From: Melioribacteraceae bacterium
GTDB lineage: Bacteria; Bacteroidota; Ignavibacteria; Ignavibacteriales; Melioribacteraceae
Length of the DNA: 64,000 bases
Reading direction: 5' to 3'
Assembly (NCBI GenBank): GCA_026417375.1
Contig: JAOADJ010000025.1
Location: 62,001 to 126,000, forward strand
How positions within the stretch are numbered: the stretch's first letter is position 1; each line of letters begins with the position of its first letter. Shown piece by piece: positions 36,816 through 44,475 of this stretch. A model generated the notes under the pieces. The model searched no databases, was not told the DNA's origin, and worked only from the letters and a program-made list of their open reading frames with translations. The position numbers and the translations under genes were made by a program.

Positions 36816-39800
36816 TTATTTTTTAATCACATTTTTTTCGTTTTTATTTTCTATTACCTTTCCACCAACTTTTTTAATGTTTAAATAAAATGGAATATCA
36901 TTTGTATCCCAAATTTTTCCATCAGATGAATCAACAATTTTAATTAATCCTTGTGAAGAAATTCTTGGTTCTGCCAAAGCTCCAAAAACAAAGTCCCAAC
37001 CAAATGCACCCGTTGATTGATAATTTGTTACTAACGTATTCCAGCTAACCCCATTATCTAAACTATAATAAATATTTACGTTACTTACTGCATAACTTGT
37101 CCATTCAATTAACATCGGCCAGTTTTCTGATACTTGTGGATTTGTTAAATCATCTGGCGGATAAAAATCTTCACCATTGTTTGGATATTTAACACGAATC
37201 TTTTTACTAGCATGAATTGAGAATGGTTTATCACTTACATCAGAAGGACCGCTTAAGCTAGAGATTCTAATCAAACAATTATCAGAACTATCAGGTCGAA
37301 CTGTTTCAGATCTTCCAGGCGCCCAAACAAATAATCCATCACTTTCTGTTGAATCTGCACCGGGTACAGTGTACCACTTTCCGCCACCATTTGTTGACCA
37401 CTCAATTTTTACTTTTGATACATGTGTTGATGTCCATTTAATTTCATAAGGATGATAGTTATTTATATCATTTGTTGGAACATTTGGTTTGCTGGCTAAC
37501 CATTGTTCATTTCCATTTGGGTAAATAACTGAAATTGTTGGTGGCGGTGTTACATAAAATGATCCACTCATTAATGAAGCACTTCCATCTGTTGCTGTTA
37601 TTCTTACAACATAAGTTGATGCATTTTGATCATATTTAAAACTGGTTGTATAAGAACCTGTATTATCAATACTATCAACTAAAGTGAACCAATCTGCCGG
37701 CACATTAATATTGTTTCTGTTGTATTCTATTTTAACTTTTTTAATTCCTTTTGATTCCCAGCGAATTACAACAGTTTCACCAGCTATAATTGAAGCTCCT
37801 GAATATGGATAAATAATTTTTGAAATTTCCGGAGTAACTAAAATTGAAAATGGTGAATTACTTTCGTCGTTTGGTTCTCCAGTTTCTGCATTGCTAATTC
37901 TTACTTTACACTGTGATGAATTAATATTCGCAGGAATTTGCCAATCGTAAGAACCTGTACTTGGTAAATCTTTAACAATTGAGCTCCAATTAATTCCATT
38001 ATTTATTGTGAAATCAATGTTCACTTTGTTAATTCCTTTGGAGTCCCAAGTTATTGTTTTTGTTTGTTTTTCTCTCCAAACTTCGCCACCATTGGGTGAA
38101 ATAATTCTTAACGTTTGTACAATTTGATTTGTGATTGTAAAGTTATTTGAAGAAATGGCATAAGGATTACCATCTGAAGCATCACTTATTTTAACTTTAC
38201 ATTGCAATGAATTTATACTTGGTATATTAACCCAGGTGTAATAACCAATACTTGGTGTTGATTGAATTATAGCGTTCCAGTTTGCACCGCCATCAGTTGT
38301 ATATTCAATTTTTACATTTGCAACATTTTCACTTGTCCAACGAATTTCTTTACTTGTACCTGATGACCAGACTTCTCCTCCGTTTGGAGTTATTATTTTA
38401 ATTGATGGTTCTGGTTGAATACTAAAGAAGGAATCACTTTCATCAGAAGGAGAATTATCTTTTGCATCACTAATTCTTACTTTACAATTTGTAGATGATA
38501 CTGCTGGTAATTGAGACCAAGTGTAAAAACCAGTGCTTGCTGTTGAATTTGTTATTGTATTCCAATTAATTCCATTATTAGTAGTGTATTCAATTTTAAC
38601 ATCAGAAATTCCAGCGGCATCCCAAGTAATAACTTGAGTAGAACCAGCAATCCATTCTTCTCCACCATTTGGTTTTGTTACTCTTATTAATTGTGTTCCT
38701 TGATTTACAATTGTGAAATTGTCATCACTAATATCTGAAGGTATTCCATCTAAAGCATCACTAATTCTTACTCTGCATTGTAACGAGCTTACATTTGGAA
38801 TAGGATTCCAATTATAAACACCATTACTTGGTGTGCTTGATGTTATTAAATTCCAAGTTGCACCATTATTTGTAGTGTATTCAATTTTGACATTTTCAAT
38901 GTTAGTTGATTTCCATTTAATGCTATTAGAAGATCCGGCAAACCATTCTTCATTTCCATTTGGTGAAAGAACTGTAATTTTAGGTTCTTCAGTTACAGAG
39001 AAAGTACCATCACTTTCATCTTGGGGAGAACCATTTTCTTTATCGATAATTCTGATTTTATATTGATTTGATGGTGCGGTAAAACTTGTTAGATATGTAC
39101 CACTTGATGGTGTTCTATCAACAATTGTAAACCAATTTGTTCCATTATTTGGTGAAAATTCAATAAGAACATTTTCAACACCGGTTGAATACCATTTAAT
39201 AGTATCAATTTTTCCGGCAACCCATGTTTCACCACCATTTGGTTTAATTATTTTCAATTCTGCTTTTGGTACAATTCTAAAATTACCATTACTTTGATCA
39301 GCAGGATCACCATCATTTGCATCACTTATTTTTATTAAACACTGAGTAGAAAATGTGTTTGGAACATTCCATTCATAAGCGCCGGTGTTTTGTAATTGAT
39401 CAATGATTGTATTCCAGGTTAAACCATTATTTGTTGTGAATTCTAATTTCACTTTAGATATACCAGAAGAACTCCAGGTAATTTGTTGATTTGTTCCTGC
39501 CTGCCATCTTTCTCCACCATTTGGAGATGTAATTTCTAAAGTTTGTGTTATTTGATTTGTAATTGTGAAAGTGCTATCAGAAACATCATTTGGTTCTCCA
39601 TCTTTTGCATCATAAACACGAACTTTACAAAGTTGTGAATTTATATTTGGAACATTATCCCAAATGTAAAATCCAGTTGATGGAGTAGATTCTTTAATAG
39701 TTATCCATGAAAAACCATTATTTGTAGTATATGCAAGTTTTACATTTTCAATATTTTCTGATATCCATTCAATTTTTCTATTTGTTCCTGAAAGAATTTT

Positions 39801-40511
39801 TTCGCCACCATTGGGTGAAATGACTTTTATTTTTGGTTCTGGCAGAATTGTAAAGATTGAACTTTCAGTTGACGGTACTCCTTCTTTTGCGTCCATTATT
39901 CTTACTTTGGCTAAAGTAGATGGTGTATTAGGAATTGGCTCCCAATAATAAATGCCTGTATTTTTTTTATCAACGGTAATTAGATTCCATCTGTTTCCAT
40001 TATTTGTAGTGTATTCAAGTTTAACTGAATCAATTCCAGAACTGAACCATTTAATTTCTTTAGCAGTGCCTGCTTCCCATTCATCTCTTTCTTTTGGTGA
40101 AATAATTTTTAAACTTTTGTTAGAATTACGAATTATTGCAAAAACATTATCACTTATATCAGAATATTTTCCATCAAGCGTAGCAACTAAAATTCGACAT
40201 TGATTTGAAATTACGTTTGGAATTGGGAACCAATTATAAACACCAGTATTTGCTAAGCTATCAACAATAAGACTCCATGATGTACCATTATCCGGACTAA
40301 ATTGAATTTTAACTTTTGATGTACCTGTGCCGCTCCACTTAATTTGAAATGATGATCCTTCTGAAATCGATTCGCCACCATTTGGTGATAAAACTTTTAT
40401 TGAAGTTATCTTTAAAGAATCGGCCGGATTAACAATGCTTTCATCATCTTTTAATTTGCACGATGATAAAAATGCAATCAAAATTAAAATTGAGAGAACT
40501 ATTTTTTTCAT
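36816..40511 (-). CDS. Large lipoprotein of twelve tandem Ig-like/Kre9-KNH-type repeats
   Basis: The 1231 residues have a lipoprotein signal (KIVLSILILIAFLSSC, lipobox LSSC). About twelve units of roughly 95-100 residues follow. Each opens with a version of I.SPNGGE.W.AG, then ITWSS.GI..VKIEYTTNNG..W..I, STG.Y.W..P, QCKVRISDA.DG.P.D.S...F.I. This pattern fits the Ser-Thr-rich/Kre9-KNH-like Ig domains common in FCB surface proteins. The last two or three units are most diverged, and the C terminus is a charged Lys/Asn tail. There is no T9SS sorting domain; anchoring would be by lipid. The ligand is unknown. It is separated from the plus-strand NHL gene by a divergent gap. Confidence 0.82.
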   Translation of the reverse strand: MKKIVLSILILIAFLSSCKLKDDESIVNPADSLKITSIKVLSPNGGESISEGSSFQIKWSGTGTSKVKIQFSPDNGTSWSLIVDSLANTGVYNWFPIPNVISNQCRILVATLDGKYSDISDNVFAIIRNSNKSLKIISPKERDEWEAGTAKEIKWFSSGIDSVKLEYTTNNGNRWNLITVDKKNTGIYYWEPIPNTPSTLAKVRIMDAKEGVPSTESSIFTILPEPKIKVISPNGGEKILSGTNRKIEWISENIENVKLAYTTNNGFSWITIKESTPSTGFYIWDNVPNINSQLCKVRVYDAKDGEPNDVSDSTFTITNQITQTLEITSPNGGERWQAGTNQQITWSSSGISKVKLEFTTNNGLTWNTIIDQLQNTGAYEWNVPNTFSTQCLIKISDANDGDPADQSNGNFRIVPKAELKIIKPNGGETWVAGKIDTIKWYSTGVENVLIEFSPNNGTNWFTIVDRTPSSGTYLTSFTAPSNQYKIRIIDKENGSPQDESDGTFSVTEEPKITVLSPNGNEEWFAGSSNSIKWKSTNIENVKIEYTTNNGATWNLITSSTPSNGVYNWNPIPNVSSLQCRVRISDALDGIPSDISDDNFTIVNQGTQLIRVTKPNGGEEWIAGSTQVITWDAAGISDVKIEYTTNNGINWNTITNSTASTGFYTWSQLPAVSSTNCKVRISDAKDNSPSDESDSFFSIQPEPSIKIITPNGGEVWSSGTSKEIRWTSENVANVKIEYTTDGGANWNAIIQSTPSIGYYTWVNIPSINSLQCKVKISDASDGNPYAISSNNFTITNQIVQTLRIISPNGGEVWREKQTKTITWDSKGINKVNIDFTINNGINWSSIVKDLPSTGSYDWQIPANINSSQCKVRISNAETGEPNDESNSPFSILVTPEISKIIYPYSGASIIAGETVVIRWESKGIKKVKIEYNRNNINVPADWFTLVDSIDNTGSYTTSFKYDQNASTYVVRITATDGSASLMSGSFYVTPPPTISVIYPNGNEQWLASKPNVPTNDINNYHPYEIKWTSTHVSKVKIEWSTNGGGKWYTVPGADSTESDGLFVWAPGRSETVRPDSSDNCLIRISSLSGPSDVSDKPFSIHASKKIRVKYPNNGEDFYPPDDLTNPQVSENWPMLIEWTSYAVSNVNIYYSLDNGVSWNTLVTNYQSTGAFGWDFVFGALAEPRISSQGLIKIVDSSDGKIWDTNDIPFYLNIKKVGGKVIENKNEKNVIKK

Positions 40512-40549
40512 TTTTTTCTCTTTATTTATTTAATTGGTTTTACCCAAAA

Positions 40550-40557
40550 CAAATTTA
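40550..40557 (-). promoter_or_regulatory. Possible -7 box for the repeat lipoprotein gene
   Basis: TAAATTTG on the minus strand matches TAnnTTTG and lies about 40 bases before the ATG. The upstream -33 element is weak (TATG, 21-base spacer), so this is tentative. For the divergent plus-strand gene at 40640 I find only TAATTTTA near 40605. Confidence 0.3.
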
Positions 40558-40639
40558 ATAAAAATCATTATTTTAATTCATAGATTTCTTTCAGAAATTA
40601 TGCCTAATTTTAGATGTAAAAATAAGTTAGAACAATATA

Positions 40640-41488
40640 ATGCATTTCGTAAATAAAAAATATTACATGTTATTTTTACTTTTATTAGTATCGTTTAATT
40701 ATGCGCAAAGTTTAGTTTATAATTATGAATTTGGAAACTTTAAAGATGCTTGTAGATTCAGTTATAATTATTCAGGTTATTTTTATGTTTCTGACTGTGG
40801 AAGCAATGAAATAATTAAGATTGATACATTAGGAAATGTTTCAAAAATTATTGGTGGTTATGGCTGGAATGAATCCTTATTTGATTATCCAATTGATATT
40901 TCTACTAACATTTTAAATGTTTATGTAACAGATTATAATAATAACCGTATTCAAATATTTGATAAAGACCTTAATTACATTTCTGAAATCAGAAATAGTG
41001 AGAAATTAGATTTTAAATATCCAACATCTTCTCAAATTTCAAATCAAGGTGATATTTTTGTTCTTGATTCAGATAACAAAAGAATTTTGAAACTTAACAG
41101 AAATGGAAATTTAATTACAACTATTGGCGGATTTGATGCCGGCTCATATCAATTAAATTCACCTTCAAAATTTTGTATTGATAATAATTCTAATTTGTAT
41201 GTTATTTCTAAAAATTATTTATTCATTTTCGATCAATTTGGTAATGGCTTAAAAAAAATAAAATTAAATTTTCATCCAAGAAACATTAACATAATTAATA
41301 ATATAATTTCATTAGTTAATGAATCACAAATACTTTTGGCGTTTTCAATAAATAAAAATGAACTGTTCAAAGAAGATAAATTTTTTACATTAGAAAACGT
41401 AAATGATATTAAAGATGCTGTTCTTATTAATAATAAATTATTTGTATTAAGAAAAAATATTATTCAGGTTTTTGATTTAGTAAATTAA
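40640..41488 (+). CDS. Exported NHL-repeat beta-propeller protein
   Basis: The 282 residues have a signal peptide (YYMLFLLLLVSFNYAQS) and about five to six NHL-like blades: FYVSDCGSNEIIKIDTLGN, VYVTDYNNNRIQIFDKDLN, IFVLDSDNKRILKLNRNGN, LYVISKNYLFIFDQFGN and so on. The pattern of hydrophobic-D-x-x-N-x-R-I-x-x-F followed by a G-N turn is the NHL signature. The protein is likely periplasmic or surface exposed and a binding scaffold rather than an enzyme. It is first of a four-gene plus-strand set, one base before the DUF2085 gene. No lipobox is visible. Confidence 0.8.
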   Translation: MHFVNKKYYMLFLLLLVSFNYAQSLVYNYEFGNFKDACRFSYNYSGYFYVSDCGSNEIIKIDTLGNVSKIIGGYGWNESLFDYPIDISTNILNVYVTDYNNNRIQIFDKDLNYISEIRNSEKLDFKYPTSSQISNQGDIFVLDSDNKRILKLNRNGNLITTIGGFDAGSYQLNSPSKFCIDNNSNLYVISKNYLFIFDQFGNGLKKIKLNFHPRNINIINNIISLVNESQILLAFSINKNELFKEDKFFTLENVNDIKDAVLINNKLFVLRKNIIQVFDLVN

Positions 41489-41489
41489 A

Positions 41490-41951
41490 ATGACTTATCC
41501 TCTAAGACTTATAATTTTTATTTTTGTTTTTATTTGGTTTACCGGAATTTTTTTTGAGTGGATAATTTCATTTAATAATAATTTGATTTTCATTTTCCCA
41601 TTTGCAGAAAGAACTTATTCTTTAGTTTGTCATCAAGATTCAACTAAATTAATCGGATTCAATAATCATCATACATTTGTTTGCGCCAGATGTACAGGAA
41701 TTTATTTTGGAGTATTAATTTGTTCATTTTTGAATTTAGTAAAGAATTTCAAAATTTCATTAAATAATAATTTTATCTATATATTTTTTTCAATTCTTTT
41801 GCTGGATGTTTTTGCAACAACAATTGGTATTTATGAATATTCAAAAATAATTTCATTTTTGACAGGAGTTTTTTTTGGTTCAGTTGCTTTTTCATATTTT
41901 TACTATGGTTTGAATAAATTATTCGAAGAAAAAATAGGTTTAAAAAATTGA
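41490..41951 (+). CDS. DUF2085 membrane protein
   Basis: The 153 residues have about four hydrophobic helices. The block SLVCHQDSTKLIGFNNHHTFVCARCTGIYFG, split around the first loop, shows the conserved CHQ and CARCTGIY elements of DUF2085. The function of that family is unknown; the Cys/His pattern suggests metal or heme binding or a redox site, which is only inference. The stop overlaps the next start (TTGA at 41948-41951), so translation is coupled to the following unknown membrane gene. Confidence 0.82.
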   Translation: MTYPLRLIIFIFVFIWFTGIFFEWIISFNNNLIFIFPFAERTYSLVCHQDSTKLIGFNNHHTFVCARCTGIYFGVLICSFLNLVKNFKISLNNNFIYIFFSILLLDVFATTIGIYEYSKIISFLTGVFFGSVAFSYFYYGLNKLFEEKIGLKN

Positions 41952-42460
41952 AAAAATATATTTCACCATTTATTATTGGATTTGCAGCAGGGGTTTTGCA
42001 AGTTGTTCCATTTATAAAAAGTTTCGCTTGTTGTTTAATTATTCCTTTTGCATCATATATCTCTTTATCACTCGATCAAAAAGCAAACAAAGATTACTCT
42101 AAAATTTTAATGAGTAAAGCATTTATTTTTGGAATTGTTATTGGTTTAACATCAGCATTTTTTGGTACTGTTTTCGAGATATTAATTACTTTTATAACAA
42201 AGCAGAATGATTTAATTGCTTCTTTACCAGAATTAATTAAAATGGTTGATAATTTTCCAGTCGATGAGAATATTAAAAAAGAAGTTATAAGTTTATTTGA
42301 TAATGTTAAGAATGATTTAATTAATAAAGGATTTTCGTTGTTTTATACAGTTACAATTTTATTAAATAATTTAATAGTAAATACGATTTTTGGAGTTGTT
42401 GGAAGTTTAATTAGTGCATCATTTATTAATAACAAAAATAAAAATTTGGATTTTCAATGA
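41948..42460 (+). CDS. Unrecognised four-helix membrane protein
   Basis: The 170 residues contain two hydrophobic helices at the N terminus (FIIGFAAGVLQVVPFI, CCLIIPFASYISLSL), another pair (AFIFGIVIGLTSAFFGTVFEIL) and a C-terminal helix (TVTILLNNLIVNTIFGVVGSLI). They are separated by an amphipathic charged segment (ELIKMVDNFPVDENIKKEVISLFDNV). The layout loosely recalls DUF4199 proteins, but I do not claim membership. It starts with TTG overlapping the DUF2085 stop and overlaps the next gene by four bases (ATGA). Its job must be read from its neighbours, which are also uncharacterised. Confidence 0.65.
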   Translation: MKKYISPFIIGFAAGVLQVVPFIKSFACCLIIPFASYISLSLDQKANKDYSKILMSKAFIFGIVIGLTSAFFGTVFEILITFITKQNDLIASLPELIKMVDNFPVDENIKKEVISLFDNVKNDLINKGFSLFYTVTILLNNLIVNTIFGVVGSLISASFINNKNKNLDFQ

Positions 42461-42753
42461 TTTCAGCAATAATATTTGCAGGACATTTATATTTTGTAGC
42501 TTATATATTCACTAAGAAGTGGCAAGAAGAATCACTTTCTTCCGCATTAATAAATTTCGCATTGATTACAATATTATTTGCAGTTGGTTGGTCAATAACA
42601 TCATCACTTACATATTTAATTTTCGATGAAAAGGGATTAGGGATTCATTTTGATGGAGCAACAATTTCATTAACTTTTTTAACAATAATTGAATACTTCT
42701 TTTACAAATTTTATTATAAAGAAGAAACTATTGAAGCCGGAAAGGAAATGTGA
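42457..42753 (+). CDS. Unrecognised small three-helix membrane protein
   Basis: The 98 residues include ISAIIFAGHLYFVAYIF, a second helix (LINFALITILFAVGWSITSSLTYLI) and a third (ISLTFLTIIEYFFYKFYY). A short loop with DEKGLGIHFDGA lies between the second and third. There is no signal beyond the first helix and no known motif. It is coupled to the gene before by ATGA. Its last 26 bases overlap the 3' end of tonB on the other strand, and no terminator hairpin separates the two convergent transcripts. Confidence 0.62.
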   Translation: MISAIIFAGHLYFVAYIFTKKWQEESLSSALINFALITILFAVGWSITSSLTYLIFDEKGLGIHFDGATISLTFLTIIEYFFYKFYYKEETIEAGKEM

Positions 42754-43399
42754 TAACAACTGTTTGTTCAATTTGTTGAGCGGATGAAGGAAGCGGTTCA
42801 AATCTCCATTGTCTTAATGAATTTATTGCAGCACTTTCTAATCTTGCATCAGCTTTAATTAAAGGGAAAATTTTACCAACTGTTCCATCGGGACGAATTG
42901 TAAATCTTAATTTCAAATCAATTTCTTTTGCAACACCTTCGGGATACTCTGGTAAAATATAGCTTGAAATACGACGTATTCCTTTACCACCAAAATCTAA
43001 TTCAAAACCAAAGCCACTTGTTCCGGATCCCGGTTCTTCACTTTCTTTACCTTTACTTTCTCCTGTATTAATTGGTTTAACTTTATTTGGTGGTGTTTCT
43101 TCATTTTGTTTCTTGTTTGATTTTTCTAATACATTATTTTCATCTTCATTTTTTGCTTTTGGAAGATCAACTTTTTTTTCTTCTTCATTTTTTTTAACAT
43201 CAGGTTGCTTTAATTCTTCACTATCACTTTTTGAAAAAGAAGATGGACTTCCAAAACCGGTTCCTGAACCAAAACCAATTAAAACATATTGTTCTTTTAT
43301 TTCATCTCCATTAATTGTAACAAAATAAAAAATAATTGCAAGTAAAAGATGCAATAAAAAGGAAGATATATATGAAATATTTCTAGGTTCTTTCCACAT
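42728..43399 (-). CDS. TonB-family energy transducer
   Basis: The 223 residues are an N-terminal anchor (SYISSFLLHLLLAIIFYFV), a long charged periplasmic linker rich in Lys, Glu and Asn (about 55-125), a Gly-rich piece (SGTSGFGFELDFGGKG) and a C-terminal TonB domain. That domain has YPEGVAKEIDLKLRFTIRPDGTVGKI then LESAAINSLRQWRFEPL, a normal TonB fold. It would carry proton-motive energy from ExbB-ExbD to outer-membrane partners. It is last in the exbB-exbD-tonB trio, sharing one base with exbD. The gene name is withheld because a genome of this kind probably has several paralogues. Confidence 0.9.
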   Translation of the reverse strand: MWKEPRNISYISSFLLHLLLAIIFYFVTINGDEIKEQYVLIGFGSGTGFGSPSSFSKSDSEELKQPDVKKNEEEKKVDLPKAKNEDENNVLEKSNKKQNEETPPNKVKPINTGESKGKESEEPGSGTSGFGFELDFGGKGIRRISSYILPEYPEGVAKEIDLKLRFTIRPDGTVGKIFPLIKADARLESAAINSLRQWRFEPLPSSAQQIEQTVVITFPFRLQ

Positions 43400-43803
43400 C
43401 AGAATGAAACTTTTTCTGTCTGAATTGTAAATTTATCGATACCAACACCTTTTGCTTCATCAATCACTTTTATAACTAAATCAATTTTAACAGATTGATC
43501 TGCTCGTATAGTTAAATTTTCGAGTTGACCTTTTAATTTTAACTGAGATAATTTTCCTGCAAGAGTTAATAAATTAACTTCTTCACTACCCAAATAAATT
43601 CTACTTTGATCTGTAATTGTAATTGCATTATTAACTAGTTGTGTTGGTTCATTATTTTTTGCTCCGGGTAATTTTACTTTTACACCAGTTTGCAATACAA
43701 ATTGTGATGTTAATAAAAAGAAAATCAAAAGCAACATTACAATATCCGTAAGCGAAGAAAAATTAAATGCAGTTATTGGTTTATGTACTGATTCAAATTT
43801 CAT
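43399..43803 (-). CDS. ExbD/TolR-type biopolymer transporter subunit
   Basis: The 134 residues have a single N-terminal membrane helix with the proton-carrying Asp (SSLTDIVMLLLIFFLLTSQFV), followed by a periplasmic domain (VKVKLPGAKNNEP...LENLTIRADQSVKIDLVIKVIDEAKGVGIDKFTIQTEKV). This is typical of ExbD/TolR. Lying between ExbB- and TonB-like genes, it is more likely ExbD than TolR. The distance to exbB is seven bases. Confidence 0.92.
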   Translation of the reverse strand: MKFESVHKPITAFNFSSLTDIVMLLLIFFLLTSQFVLQTGVKVKLPGAKNNEPTQLVNNAITITDQSRIYLGSEEVNLLTLAGKLSQLKLKGQLENLTIRADQSVKIDLVIKVIDEAKGVGIDKFTIQTEKVSF

Positions 43804-43810
43804 TATTCAC

Positions 43811-44458
43811 CTATTCTTCAATTTCTTCTTCGTCTGAAAAATCTTTTTCGGTATCATCAAGCACATCTAAAACTTCAGTGGCAATTCTTTCCATTTCTAA
43901 TACATTTTTATTTACACGCGAGAGAAAATAATTATAAAGAGCAAGAGCAGGAATTCCAACAATCAACCCAAATGCAGTTGTAATTAAAGCTTCCCAAATA
44001 CCACCAGCTAAATCCGCAGGACTAGCACTTCCTTGCAATTCCTGAATTCTCATAAATGCAGTTATCATTCCAGTAACTGTTCCAAGAAATCCAAGCATTG
44101 GAGCTGCACCAGCAATAGTTGCTAAAGTAGATAACCCTTTTTCCATTTTTCCTATTTCTATTTTTCCTGCTGCTTCAATTGCTTCAATTACTCTTTTTCT
44201 TCCGAACTTATATTTTTTAAGTCCACGACGAATAATATTTGCAATTGGTGATTTTTCTTCCATGCAATAATTAATTGCTCCGGTTATATCTTTCTTTTTT
44301 AGAATTCCTCTTATTTTGATAGTAAATGTTGCAAGATTTACTTTTGATTTTTTGATGGATAGAAATTTTTCAATTGTAATTGCAACAGCTATGATTGAGC
44401 CAAGTAAAATTGGCCACATCATAAATCCACCTTTAAAAAACATTTCAATTAGATTCAT
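43811..44458 (-). CDS. MotA/TolQ/ExbB proton channel family protein
   Basis: The 215 residues have three membrane helices: FKGGFMMWPILLGSIIAVAITIEKF, LSTLATIAGAAPMLGFLGTVTGMI and WEALITTAFGLIVGIPALALYNYF. The last two are the conserved ExbB/TolQ pair that surrounds the ExbD helix. An acidic tail (DDTEKDFSDEEEIEE) ends the protein. It works with the following ExbD and TonB genes to use the proton gradient. It begins 17 bases after the HU-SPOR gene, so both are likely on one transcript. Confidence 0.93.
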   Translation of the reverse strand: MNLIEMFFKGGFMMWPILLGSIIAVAITIEKFLSIKKSKVNLATFTIKIRGILKKKDITGAINYCMEEKSPIANIIRRGLKKYKFGRKRVIEAIEAAGKIEIGKMEKGLSTLATIAGAAPMLGFLGTVTGMITAFMRIQELQGSASPADLAGGIWEALITTAFGLIVGIPALALYNYFLSRVNKNVLEMERIATEVLDVLDDTEKDFSDEEEIEE

Positions 44459-44475
44459 AATTTTTCCTTATAAGA

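Noticed and set aside
36816-40511. Regular DNA repeats that might be a CRISPR or satellite array
   Set aside because: The period is about 300 bases, the units are divergent and fully coding, so they are protein domain repeats.
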